Position numbers and translations under genes: made by a program
Notes under the pieces: model-generated
Told to the model about the DNA's origin: nothing
The model's input: only the letters and a program-made list of their open reading frames with translations
Databases searched by the model: none
In this document: piece after piece, positions 25,357 to 32,618 of the stretch
Position numbering within the stretch: position 1 is the stretch's first letter
Layout: every line of letters begins with the position of its first letter
From: JAKQIM01 sp029557965
GTDB lineage: Bacteria; Chloroflexota; Anaerolineae; Anaerolineales; UBA4823
Length of the DNA stretch: 64,000 nt
Direction: 5' to 3'
Assembly: GCA_035341015.1 (NCBI GenBank)
Contig: DAOQUL010000015.1
Location: 3,508 to 67,507, forward strand

Positions 25357-25863
25357 ATGAGCAGTGAGAAAAGGGGAAACCTGGCAGTTGGATTGCTTTT
25401 GGTTTTGGTGGGGGTTTGGTTCCTGGTGATTCAATTTGTCCCAGGCATAGCTGAGCGCTTGAAATTTGATATTTCTTGGCCACTGATTGTGGTGGGTGTT
25501 GGCCTGTTCTTGCTGGTGCTGGGCCTGTTGGTGGGGGCGCCTGGCATGGCTATTCCGGCCTGCATCGTGGGAGGCATCGGCGGGATATTGTATTGGCAGA
25601 ATGCCACCGGCAACTGGGGCAGTTGGACGTATGCCTGGGCCCTGATTCCGGGCTTTGTGGGGGTTGGCATTGTTTTGGCCGGCTTGCTGGGCGAAGGGCG
25701 CGATCAGATCAAATCGGGTTTGGGCCTGCTGGGCACCAGCCTGGTGCTGTTTGTGCTTTTCTTTATGTTCTTCGGCGGCTATGGCCTGGAGAAGTACTGG
25801 CCTGTGGCAATTATTGTGCTGGGTCTGTGGCTCCTGGTGCGTTCATTGTTCGGGAAGAAATAA
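25357..25863 (+). CDS. Small four- to five-helix membrane protein, first gene of a LiaF-like operon
   Basis: 168 residues from ATG 25357, with AGGAGG six bases upstream; the longer frame from 25288 is rejected because it reads through the leader hairpin. The hydrophobic segments begin LAVGLLLVLVGVWFLVIQFV and LIVVGVGLFLLVLGLLVG. The WPLIVVGVGLFLL and WPVAIIVLGLWLLVRSLF lines are typical of the LiaI/LiaF-like transmembrane region (DUF5668-like). Related proteins sit in cell-envelope stress operons of Firmicutes, where LiaF restrains a kinase. The GAF kinase directly upstream (23747-25156) is the nearest candidate partner, although it lacks membrane segments. Confidence 0.75.
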   Translation: MSSEKRGNLAVGLLLVLVGVWFLVIQFVPGIAERLKFDISWPLIVVGVGLFLLVLGLLVGAPGMAIPACIVGGIGGILYWQNATGNWGSWTYAWALIPGFVGVGIVLAGLLGEGRDQIKSGLGLLGTSLVLFVLFFMFFGGYGLEKYWPVAIIVLGLWLLVRSLFGKK

Positions 25864-25875
25864 GGAGATCTATCG

Positions 25876-26523
25876 ATGCTTAAGTGGCTGTCTTCTCAAG
25901 TATTTTGGGGCCTCATGCTCATCCTGGCAGGGGTATTGTTCTTGTTGCAAAACCTGAATGTTTTTCAGGGAGGCGAGCTGTTTTGGGGCATCGCCATGGC
26001 GGTTGTGGGCGTGCTTTTCTTGGGCGTTTTCTTTGGCAATCGCTCGCAGTGGTGGGCTCTGATCCCAGGCGTGATTTTGACCGCCCTGGCGCTGCTCCTT
26101 GTCCTGACGGTCTTGGTGCCTGGCTTTAATGACAACCTGGCCGGGGTGATCGTCTTGGGCGGCATTGGCCTGGCCTTCTTCCTGGTGTACCTGGCCAGTC
26201 GGGCTCAGTGGTGGGCTATCATCCCTGGTGGCGTGCTGGTCACCCTGGCTGTGGTAGCCGGGCTGGAGGACAAGGTTGCCGGCCTGGATACCGGCGGCAT
26301 CTTCTTCATTGGCCTGGGCCTGACCTTTGCCCTGGTAGCCATTCTGCCCAACCCGGTTGGCAAGATGCGCTGGGCCTGGATTCCTGCGGCAGCCTTGCTG
26401 TTGATTGGCATCCTAACCATGGCGGCCAGTGAGAAGATCTTGAATTACATCTGGCCGGTGGCGGTGCTGTTAGGAGGCATTTACCTGGTTTGGATGGCGC
26501 TGCGCCCAAAGTCCAGCGAGTGA
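25876..26523 (+). CDS. Membrane protein of the same operon
   Basis: 215 residues with seven or so hydrophobic segments arranged as short repeats (MLILAGVLFLLQNLNVF, AMAVVGVLFLGVFFGN, GGIGLAFFLVYLASRAQWW). The repeated pattern R-x-QWWA-[IL]-IPG occurs twice (about 56 and 112), pointing to an internal duplication. It starts 12 bases after the previous stop, with AAGGAGAT as ribosome site. I would call it LiaI-like; no enzyme motif is present. Confidence 0.72.
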   Translation: MLKWLSSQVFWGLMLILAGVLFLLQNLNVFQGGELFWGIAMAVVGVLFLGVFFGNRSQWWALIPGVILTALALLLVLTVLVPGFNDNLAGVIVLGGIGLAFFLVYLASRAQWWAIIPGGVLVTLAVVAGLEDKVAGLDTGGIFFIGLGLTFALVAILPNPVGKMRWAWIPAAALLLIGILTMAASEKILNYIWPVAVLLGGIYLVWMALRPKSSE

Positions 26524-26541
26524 ATCTGAACGGAGGCAATG

Positions 26542-27621
26542 ATGACTGAACAACAGCCGAAGCAGGTGCAGCCGCGCCCTGAGCGGCCAAGCCTGTTTTG
26601 GCCGCTTATTTTGGTGACGCTGGGCATCGTTTTCTTACTACGCAACCTGGGTCATCTGGAAGGCGACGCCTGGGATACGGTGATCAAACTATGGCCGTTG
26701 ATCCTGGTGGCAATCGGCCTGGATGGCATCTGGCAGCGTCACGGCTTGGCAGGCCCCGTCCTGATGATGGGGTTGGGAGCGGCTTTTTTGTTGAACAATT
26801 TCAACTTATTGGCCGTGGATGCCTGGGAATTGCTGGTGAAGCTGTGGCCGGTTTTGATCGTAGCCGTGGGCCTTGACCTGGTCTTTGGACGCCGCAACGC
26901 CTGGGGGACCCTGCTGTCTGTCTTGATCACCCTGGCGTTGTTGGTCGGCACCTTGTGGTATCTCGGTTCGAACGCCAGCTTGGGACGCGTGACCCCGCAA
27001 ACGGTGCGCACAGCTTTGGAGCATGCCGCCTCGGCCGTGCTTGAGATCGATCCGCCGGTGGGCACCCTGCGCCTGTCGGCCACGGACGAGGCTGACTTGC
27101 TGATCGACGGCACCGTGCAGACCTGGGGTGGCGATGCGGCACTGGCGGAATACATTGTTGGAGAGGATGGGGTGGGCGTACTGCGGATGAGCAGCCAGGG
27201 AGACAATTTCCTGGCTCCCAGTGGTGGCCAACGTTGGCATTGGGATTTGAAAGTTACCCAGGCCATTCCCCTTGATATTCGAATCCACCTGGCCAGCGGA
27301 GAGATGAATCTTGATCTGAGCAACCTCGATCTCGGTGGTTTGCGCGCCGAGGTGGCGGTGGGCCGCCTGGCGGTCATCTTGCCGGCGGAAGGCACTTTTA
27401 CGGCTTACCTGAATGGCAGTGTGGGTCAAATGGCGATTGTCGCCCCGCAAGGCCTTGCCCTGCGCATCCGCTCAGAGAGTGGCTTGGGCAACTTGCGCCT
27501 GCCAGATGACTACCGCCCGAAAGGCGAATTCTATCTCTCGCCGGCTTACGTAGCAGGCGAACCTTGTGCAGAGTTGGTAGTCAACCAGGCGGTTGGAACG
27601 GTGACGATCCTGGTTCCTTGA
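26542..27621 (+). CDS. LiaF-like membrane protein with C-terminal beta domain
   Basis: 359 residues. GGAGG at 26532-26536 favours ATG 26542 over ATG 26539. Residues about 15-145 hold paired segments (LFWPLILVTLGIVFLLRNL; LWPLILVAIGLDGIWQRHG; LLNNFNLLAVDAWELLVKLWP), the LiaI-LiaF-like region. The C-terminal half (about 165-359) is rich in beta strands, with VGTLRLSATDEADLLIDGTV and LDLSNLDLGGLRAEVAVGRL. It matches the 'toast-rack' domain found in LiaF and related envelope-stress proteins. It closes the three-gene operon, followed by a strong terminator. Confidence 0.82.
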   Translation: MTEQQPKQVQPRPERPSLFWPLILVTLGIVFLLRNLGHLEGDAWDTVIKLWPLILVAIGLDGIWQRHGLAGPVLMMGLGAAFLLNNFNLLAVDAWELLVKLWPVLIVAVGLDLVFGRRNAWGTLLSVLITLALLVGTLWYLGSNASLGRVTPQTVRTALEHAASAVLEIDPPVGTLRLSATDEADLLIDGTVQTWGGDAALAEYIVGEDGVGVLRMSSQGDNFLAPSGGQRWHWDLKVTQAIPLDIRIHLASGEMNLDLSNLDLGGLRAEVAVGRLAVILPAEGTFTAYLNGSVGQMAIVAPQGLALRIRSESGLGNLRLPDDYRPKGEFYLSPAYVAGEPCAELVVNQAVGTVTILVP

Positions 27622-27632
27622 ACTGGTTGATG

Positions 27633-27676
27633 AAAAAATCGGCACTGGCGATCCCCTTCGCCGGTGCCGATTTTTT
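27633..27676. terminator. Bidirectional rho-independent terminator
   Basis: AAAAAATCGGCAC (27633-27645) pairs with GTGCCGATTTTTT (27664-27676), with inner GGCG/CGCC. A-tract and T-tract flank it, so it can work on both strands between convergent genes. Confidence 0.88.
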
Positions 27677-27695
27677 ATGCTTTGCGGTCAGCGCT

Positions 27696-28223
27696 TTATT
27701 CCCCAAAGCGGATAACCATCTTTCCGTCTGCGGTGTAAGAAGTGTGGGCAGAAAAGGGCGGGTCTTCTTTGCGTATAGCCATTATTTTGGGTAGGAAAAC
27801 AGGCAAATCTTCCAGCACGGGTAGGTGAGGAATTTCATCGCGTTTCACCCAGGTCAGTTCACCCTCGCTGGAAGGGCGCGCTTCTCCTGTTGGGCATTCG
27901 CCATGAAAGATGTAAATGCCCACACCGGGGTTTTGGGCCGTATCGATCGTCACCACGCCGCACAGGCGCAGCTCTTCCGCTTGCAGCCCGGTCTCTTCGT
28001 TCAGCTCGCGCCGGGCGGCGCTGAGCGCATCTTCGCCCGGTTCGATATGCCCGCCAATGCCGTTGTACTTATTGGCCCACAACCGTTTATGCGGTGCGCC
28101 TTTTATTAACAGCACCCTCTCGCCGCGCGTCAAAAAGATCAACGTGCGCGGAACGAGCATGTACCGCTCGCGGTTAACACCCTGGTCAGAGACAGGCATA
28201 TCAATGACAGGCAGTTGAGACAT
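27696..28223 (-). CDS. Nudix hydrolase (MutT-like)
   Basis: 175 residues from the ATG at 28223. The Nudix box G-x5-E-x7-REU-x-EE-x-GU is complete in GGHIEPGEDALSAARREL followed by NEETGL. Before it come RTLIFLTRGERVLLIKGAP and WANKYNGIGG, the usual entry to 8-oxo-dGTP diphosphatase-like members. The function is pyrophosphate hydrolysis of a nucleotide or related compound; exact substrate unknown. The start codon sits in a hairpin (28208-28242) that also follows the aldolase gene, so translation could be restricted or coupled. A downstream ATG (28199) is a weaker alternative. Confidence 0.88.
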   Translation of the reverse strand: MSQLPVIDMPVSDQGVNRERYMLVPRTLIFLTRGERVLLIKGAPHKRLWANKYNGIGGHIEPGEDALSAARRELNEETGLQAEELRLCGVVTIDTAQNPGVGIYIFHGECPTGEARPSSEGELTWVKRDEIPHLPVLEDLPVFLPKIMAIRKEDPPFSAHTSYTADGKMVIRFGE

Positions 28224-28242
28224 GCTGCATCTCAACTGCCTG
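28208..28242 (-). promoter_or_regulatory. 13-base hairpin enclosing the Nudix start codon
   Basis: CAGGCAGTTGAGA (28208-28220) and its perfect complement (28230-28242) enclose a nine-base loop that holds the ATG of the Nudix gene. It lies 10 bases after the aldolase stop on the same transcript. No T-run follows, so control of translation or mRNA processing is more likely than termination. Confidence 0.5.
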
Positions 28243-28252
28243 AGTCAAGCGA

Positions 28253-29203
28253 TTAAATTCCCAGTGCTTTGCGCACTTCGGGGAGCTGGCCGGCGCTGCC
28301 AAGTTTTTCGTTCTTGCCGACGATGAACTTGGCATACTCTGCCATGAAGACCTTGCCTGGCGGGCGCAGGTCAAAGTTATCCGGTTGGTCGCGGAAGAAC
28401 TCCCGGTGCACGCGCGTCCATACCAGGCGCCCATCGGTGTCGATGTTGACCTTGGTCACGCCCAACTGCGCGGCGCGCTTGAACTGGTCGGCATCGACGC
28501 CCTTTGCACCCATCAGTTTGCCGCCGGCGGCATTGATGCGAGCGACCTCATCCTGGGGTACCGAGCTGCTGCCATGCATGACAAGCGGAAAACCCGGCTT
28601 CAGTTTCTGGATGGCTTCCAACACGTCAAAGCGTAAGCCTTGGGTGCCCGAAAACTTGTACGCGCCGTGGCTGGTGCCAATTGCGCAGGCCAGCGAGTCG
28701 ACGCCAGTGCGTTCAATGAATTCCTTGGCCTGATCGGGGTCGGTGAGCTTGGCATTGGCTTCGCTGACTGCCACGTGCTCTTCCACGCCGCCCAACTGGC
28801 CCAGCTCGGCTTCTACCACCAGCCCTTTTGCGTGGGCGGCTTCGACCACGCGCTTGGTAATGGCGATGTTTTCTTCAAAAGACTCGTGGCTGGCATCGAT
28901 CATCACCGAGCTGTAAAAACCACTGTTGATGCAGTCGTAGCAGGTCGCCTCGTCACCGTGGTCCAGGTGAACAGCAAAGATAGATTCGGGGAAGACCTCA
29001 TCGGCAGAGCGGATGAGCCCTTCAAGCATCTTCTTGTGGGTGTATGAACGCGCACCCTTGCTGATCTGGATGATGAATGGCGCCTGGCCGTCCAGGCAAC
29101 CGCGGAATAGACCCATGGTCTGTTCTAGGTTGTTGATGTTGTAAGCGCCAATTGCATACTTGCCGTAAGCGTGCTCAAAAAGCTTTTTGGTTGTAACGAT
29201 CAT
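28253..29203 (-). CDS. fba: Class II fructose-bisphosphate aldolase
   Basis: 316 residues. It interconverts fructose 1,6-bisphosphate with dihydroxyacetone phosphate and glyceraldehyde 3-phosphate in glycolysis/gluconeogenesis. Class II signatures are FAVHLDHGD (zinc His and the HLDHG motif), SVMIDASH, VEAELGQLGG (catalytic region), GTSHGAYK (zinc His) and LVMHGSSSVP followed by GVTKVNIDTDGR. The N-terminus VTTKKLFEHAYGKYAIGAYN is typical. The length suits the ordinary class IIB-like family. GGAGG precedes the ATG with good spacing, and a TATAAT box lies at 29228-29223. No neighbouring glycolytic gene is present. Confidence 0.95.
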   Translation of the reverse strand: MIVTTKKLFEHAYGKYAIGAYNINNLEQTMGLFRGCLDGQAPFIIQISKGARSYTHKKMLEGLIRSADEVFPESIFAVHLDHGDEATCYDCINSGFYSSVMIDASHESFEENIAITKRVVEAAHAKGLVVEAELGQLGGVEEHVAVSEANAKLTDPDQAKEFIERTGVDSLACAIGTSHGAYKFSGTQGLRFDVLEAIQKLKPGFPLVMHGSSSVPQDEVARINAAGGKLMGAKGVDADQFKRAAQLGVTKVNIDTDGRLVWTRVHREFFRDQPDNFDLRPPGKVFMAEYAKFIVGKNEKLGSAGQLPEVRKALGI

Positions 29204-29222
29204 GGTTCACCTCCAGGCAGAG

Positions 29223-29228
29223 ATTATA
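29223..29228 (-). promoter_or_regulatory. -10 box of the aldolase promoter
   Basis: On the minus strand TATAAT (29228-29223) lies 19 bases before the ATG, with GGAGGTGAACC in the short leader. This gene thus has an ordinary, Shine-Dalgarno-led transcript, in contrast with the leaderless-type promoters nearby. Confidence 0.5.
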
Positions 29229-29300
29229 TCATTAACCCCCCGCCGACAGGCGAAAGGCGACCCTGATATTCCCGCTATCCCAAAAAAGCGTTTCCCATAG

Positions 29301-29306
29301 TACAAT
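29301..29306 (+). promoter_or_regulatory. -10 box of a leaderless-type promoter
   Basis: TACAAT ends six bases before the ATG at 29313, with no ribosome site and no clear -35. Confidence 0.4.
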
Positions 29307-29312
29307 CACGCC

Positions 29313-30134
29313 ATGCAAAGTGCCATCCGCAGTCGAAATTTGCCCAGCGCCGACCGTATCAGTGTATTGACGGCGATGATCATGCTTTCTTACGCGCTGA
29401 CGCGTTTTATTGAGCTTCCAGAGCGCCAACTGGCGCTCCAGCTTCCCGGCTTGTACCTGCCCATTACCCTCAATATCGAGACGATTGTAGCCGTGCTGGT
29501 GGCAGGTTTGACGGCTGCCGGCTCTGATTGGCTTCTGCGTGATCACCCGGCGATGAGTGGGCGGCATTCCTATCACCACTGGCTGCTGCCTGCCCTGACT
29601 GCCCTGGTGATCGGGATCCCGCTCAACCAACTGCCAGCTGGCTTGGGCTGGTGGCTGGGCCTGGCGGCTGGCAGTGTGGTGCTGGCGTTGGTGTTGATTG
29701 CCGAATACATTGCCGTGGATGCAGAAGACCTGCGCCAGCCGTTGGCCGCCGCAGCTTTGACGGCGGTCTCGTTTGCGGTGTACCTGGTGCTGGCTGTAGC
29801 GCTGAGCGCCTCAGGCGCGCGCCTGTACGCGGTCTTTTTGGCGGTGGCGGCGGCCGGTTGGTTGGTGAGCTTGCGCACCTTGCATTTGCGCTTGCACGGT
29901 GAATGGCTGTTGTACGAAGCGGCCATCATTGCCTTGCTCGTCAGCCAGGGGGCTTCTGCTTTGCATTATTGGCCGCTCTCACCTGTTAGCTTTGGGCTGG
30001 CGCTCTTGGGGCCGACTTATGCCCTGACCACCCTGATCGGATCTTTAGTAGAAGAACGCCCCCTGCGCCAGGCCATCTGGGAACCTCTGCTGGCCTGGTT
30101 GGTTTCATGGGTGGCGGCGGCATGGCTGGGTTAA
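29313..30134 (+). CDS. Polytopic membrane protein of unknown function
   Basis: 273 residues with about eight hydrophobic segments (VLTAMIMLSYALTRF; LPITLNIETIVAVLVAGLTA; LLPALTALVIGIPL; WLGLAAGSVVLALVLIAEYI; AVYLVLAVALSASGA; LYAVFLAVAAAGWL; YEAAIIALLVSQG; LALLGPTYALTTLIGSL). No enzymatic motif stands out. It may belong to the DUF5656 family, from memory only. Its end overlaps the start of the JAMM peptidase gene by 13 bases in another frame, so the two are probably co-translated. It uses the leaderless-type -10 at 29301. Confidence 0.7.
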   Translation: MQSAIRSRNLPSADRISVLTAMIMLSYALTRFIELPERQLALQLPGLYLPITLNIETIVAVLVAGLTAAGSDWLLRDHPAMSGRHSYHHWLLPALTALVIGIPLNQLPAGLGWWLGLAAGSVVLALVLIAEYIAVDAEDLRQPLAAAALTAVSFAVYLVLAVALSASGARLYAVFLAVAAAGWLVSLRTLHLRLHGEWLLYEAAIIALLVSQGASALHYWPLSPVSFGLALLGPTYALTTLIGSLVEERPLRQAIWEPLLAWLVSWVAAAWLG

Positions 30135-30529
30135 TCATCCCTGCCGATCTTTGGGGCCTGGTGCAGGCGCATGCCGGGCGCTGCCTGCCCGAAGAGGCTT
30201 GCGGCTTGTTGGCCGGCCTGGATGGCTGTGTGCAGATGTGCTATGAAATCACGAATACCTTGCACAGCGCCACCCGTTTCCGGATGGATGCTCAAGAGCA
30301 GGTGCGTGCTTTTATGGATTTTGAGCAGCGCGGCCTGGAGCTCTTGGCGATCTACCATTCTCATCCCGCCGGGCCGCTGGAGCCCTCGTCCACCGACCTG
30401 GTTGAGTTTGCTTATCCTGGCGTGTTGTATCTCATTCTGACCCTTTCGGCAGGTGAGTGGCAGGGCAGGGTATTTGTGATCGATAAAACCCTGGTTTCTG
30501 AGGTCCCGCTTCAACGGATCTCTGCTTGA
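30122..30529 (+). CDS. JAMM/MPN (Mov34, M67) metallopeptidase
   Basis: 135 residues from ATG 30122 (MAGLIIPADLWGLVQ); an ATG at 30107 is an alternative. The JAMM zinc motif is complete: Glu in PEEACGLLAG and YHSHPAGPLEPSSTDL (H-x-H-P-x7-S-x2-D). Bacterial stand-alone members resemble the desampylase/TtuD-like or Mec+ type that remove small ubiquitin-like sulfur carriers (ThiS/MoaD family), or cleave Pup-like tags. No sulfur-carrier gene is adjacent in the window. It overlaps the membrane protein gene before it and is followed by plsY. Confidence 0.88.
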   Translation: MAGLIIPADLWGLVQAHAGRCLPEEACGLLAGLDGCVQMCYEITNTLHSATRFRMDAQEQVRAFMDFEQRGLELLAIYHSHPAGPLEPSSTDLVEFAYPGVLYLILTLSAGEWQGRVFVIDKTLVSEVPLQRISA

Positions 30530-30594
30530 GTAACCTTTAACTCGTTTGCGTGTTGTTAGATTTGCCAAACTAAGAAGTGGAGGAGTAAATCGTT

Positions 30595-31293
30595 ATGCAA
30601 GCTGTATGGGTAGTGGTTAGCGTTGTGTTGGGTTACCTGATTGGTTCTATCCCCTTTGGGTGGGTAGTTGTTAAGGTGAGTACTGGTAGAGATATTCGCG
30701 AGGTTGAGAGCGGCCGTACTGGCGGCACGAATGCTTTGCGGGCGGCTGGCGTGTGGGCTGGAATTGCTACCGCTTTATTGGATATCCTCAAGGGTGCTTG
30801 TGCGGTGTGGGTTGCCCGTTGGCTGACGGCAGGCAATGCCTGGGCAGAAAGCCTGGCGCCGTTGGCCGCCATCCTGGGGCATAATTATTCACTTTATTTG
30901 ATCGAACGGGGAGCAGATGGGCGCATCAAACTGCGCGGTGGAGCCGGCGCGGCACCTTGTGCGGGTGGCGCAATGGCATTATGGGCCCCCAGTGTTTTGA
31001 TCCTGGTGCCGTTGGGCGCGTTGATCCTGTACTTTGTGGGCTACGCTTCGGTGGCTACGATGAGTGTGGGCCTGGTAGTTGCCACCATCTTCGCACTGCG
31101 CTATTTTGCTGGGCTGAGCGAATGGCAGAATATCTTATACGGATTACTAGCCTTTGGCGCAATGCTTTGGGCGCTGCGCCCCAACATCAAACGGCTAATT
31201 GACGGGAATGAGCGCCTGGTGGGGCTGCGCGCTCGGCGGCGCAAAAAGCAGGCCGAAGCGCATCATTCCTCGTCGGATACGACATCGTCGTAA
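30595..31293 (+). CDS. plsY: Glycerol-3-phosphate acyltransferase PlsY
   Basis: 232 residues, multi-pass. It would acylate glycerol 3-phosphate from acyl phosphate, the first step of phospholipid synthesis. PlsY landmarks are LGYLIGSIPFGWVV, the SG-x-x-GGTNALR-x-x-G motif (SGRTGGTNALRAAG) and AAILGHNYSLYL. The third motif, normally GGKGVAT, reads RGGAGAAPCAGG. The Lys is absent, as is the usual GVA order. GGAGGAG lies before the ATG. Its last 31 bases overlap the convergent MBL gene. The C-terminal extension is Lys/Arg-rich. Confidence 0.8.
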   Translation: MQAVWVVVSVVLGYLIGSIPFGWVVVKVSTGRDIREVESGRTGGTNALRAAGVWAGIATALLDILKGACAVWVARWLTAGNAWAESLAPLAAILGHNYSLYLIERGADGRIKLRGGAGAAPCAGGAMALWAPSVLILVPLGALILYFVGYASVATMSVGLVVATIFALRYFAGLSEWQNILYGLLAFGAMLWALRPNIKRLIDGNERLVGLRARRRKKQAEAHHSSSDTTSS

Positions 31294-32165
31294 TATTCTT
31301 CGTAATCTTCTTCGTCGCCGGGGTTGCTCTTGGGTGCCTCGCCGTAGAGCTGGAAGTAGACCGCGCGCAGGTTACGACGGTGCAGTTCTTCAGCCAGTCC
31401 GCCAATTAACACGCGGCTCTTGCCACATTCTTCCACGCCCACCTCTTCCAATACATCCCAAGGATAGCGGCGGCGGGACGATTTGCGAACAGCCTTGCGC
31501 ACTGCAGACAGGTAAGCCAGGTTGTCTTTGACTGCCCCGTCGATTTCACCGCGCAGCACAATATCCCCGTGCCCCGGGACCACGTTCTCTAGCCCCATCT
31601 TGCCGATCTTTTTCAGGGATAAGATGGTCTCGTCAATATCGCCATCCACCACGTAGGGCAGCGGCATAAAGGCATCCCCCGCGAACAAGACACGGTCTTC
31701 CTCGACCAGGATGCCAATATTATCGGTACACGGGCCTGGCAGCGGGAACATGGTGAGCGTTTTTTTGCCCACTCGCAAGATGAGACTGTTTTCGTCAAAG
31801 GTCAGGTGTGGCAATACGATCTTCACCCGCCGGAAAGCTGCGTTCTGGCGGCGGGTCTCTTGCAGCGACTCTTGCCCGGTGGTGCTCAGTTTGTGACGGC
31901 AAAGGGTATGCGCAATGACGGTGGCGCCGGGGAAGGCATAATTGCCCCAGCAGTGGTCGGCGTGATAATGCGTATTGATCACGTAACGCACCGGCAGGTT
32001 CAGCTCTTGCTCGATGAAATCGCGGATCTGGTTCGTTTCTTCTGGCAGGGCCAGGGTGTCAATCACAACCGCCCAATTGGGCCCCACCACAGCTCCAGCG
32101 GTCACCTGGGCATACAGGTCACTCTGAAAGTAGTAGACATTATCGGCAATTCGTTCGCGTTGCAT
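31263..32165 (-). CDS. Metallo-beta-lactamase-fold hydrolase
   Basis: 300 residues. The metal motif HxHxDH appears as NTHYHADHCWGNYAF, followed by a later FAGDAFMPL and VPGHGDIVL. Core fold segments are WAVVIDTLALPEETNQI and GATVIAHTLCRHKL. It belongs to the broad MBL superfamily (glyoxalase II/beta-lactamase-like/quinone-related), and the substrate cannot be named. The C-terminal tail is acidic (DEEDYEEYYDDVVSDEE), unusual for the family. It is tail-to-tail with plsY, overlapping by 31 bases. Confidence 0.85.
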   Translation of the reverse strand: MQRERIADNVYYFQSDLYAQVTAGAVVGPNWAVVIDTLALPEETNQIRDFIEQELNLPVRYVINTHYHADHCWGNYAFPGATVIAHTLCRHKLSTTGQESLQETRRQNAAFRRVKIVLPHLTFDENSLILRVGKKTLTMFPLPGPCTDNIGILVEEDRVLFAGDAFMPLPYVVDGDIDETILSLKKIGKMGLENVVPGHGDIVLRGEIDGAVKDNLAYLSAVRKAVRKSSRRRYPWDVLEEVGVEECGKSRVLIGGLAEELHRRNLRAVYFQLYGEAPKSNPGDEEDYEEYYDDVVSDEE

Positions 32166-32290
32166 AAATCCCTATCCTTATTAGAATGTGGTGAAGGATA
32201 GCACAAACTGCCCCTAAAAGTCAAGAAACATTAATCTTTTTTAATCCGAATGCGTCTTGATGACGGTTTTCCCCGCCTATAAATATCTGG

Positions 32291-32590
32291 TATAATTTTC
32301 TTGATCTGGGAGGAGTAGGTGGCAGGCGCGCTGCCAGAGAGAGATAGGCCCTTGGCTGCAAGCCGTCTCCAGCAAACCCCGCCGAATGTCGCCCAGAATA
32401 GATGCCGAAGAAAAGGCTGTGGCCGAAAACCATCCTCGCCTGAGTAGAACGGCACGGGTAAGCCCGTTACAGCGCAGCCCCTGATGATGGTCGGGGGGAT
32501 GAGTGCGCCAGGCGTAGTTTGCCTGGTGAAATGAGGTGGTACCGCGGAAGGCATACCCTTTCGTCCTCATGTGGACGGAAGGGCTTTTTG
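32291..32590 (+). promoter_or_regulatory. T-box riboswitch leader controlling the valS genes
   Basis: The leader begins after TATAAT (32291-32296). Hallmarks in order: GGAGTAGG and AGAGAG of stem I; GAATGTCGCC, with GTC (Val) at 32388-32390 as candidate specifier; the small ACGGG/CCCGT hairpin (32454-32467); the CCAGGC/GCCTGG stem; the invariant TGGTACCGCGG (32537-32547), which pairs with an uncharged tRNA acceptor end; and a terminator (32556-32583) with TTTTT. Uncharged tRNA-Val would favour the antiterminator and raise expression of the synthetases. The rest of the 32166-32618 gap (32166-32290) shows only AT-rich promoter sequence. Confidence 0.93.
32556..32589 (+). terminator. T-box regulated terminator
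   Basis: CCCTTTCGTCC (32556-32566) pairs perfectly with GGACGGAAGGG (32573-32583) and is followed by CTTTTT. Its left side also competes with the antiterminator that includes TGGTACCGCGG. Confidence 0.92.
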
Positions 32591-32618
32591 TTTTAATTGA
32601 TTACCTTGGAGGTGTAAG

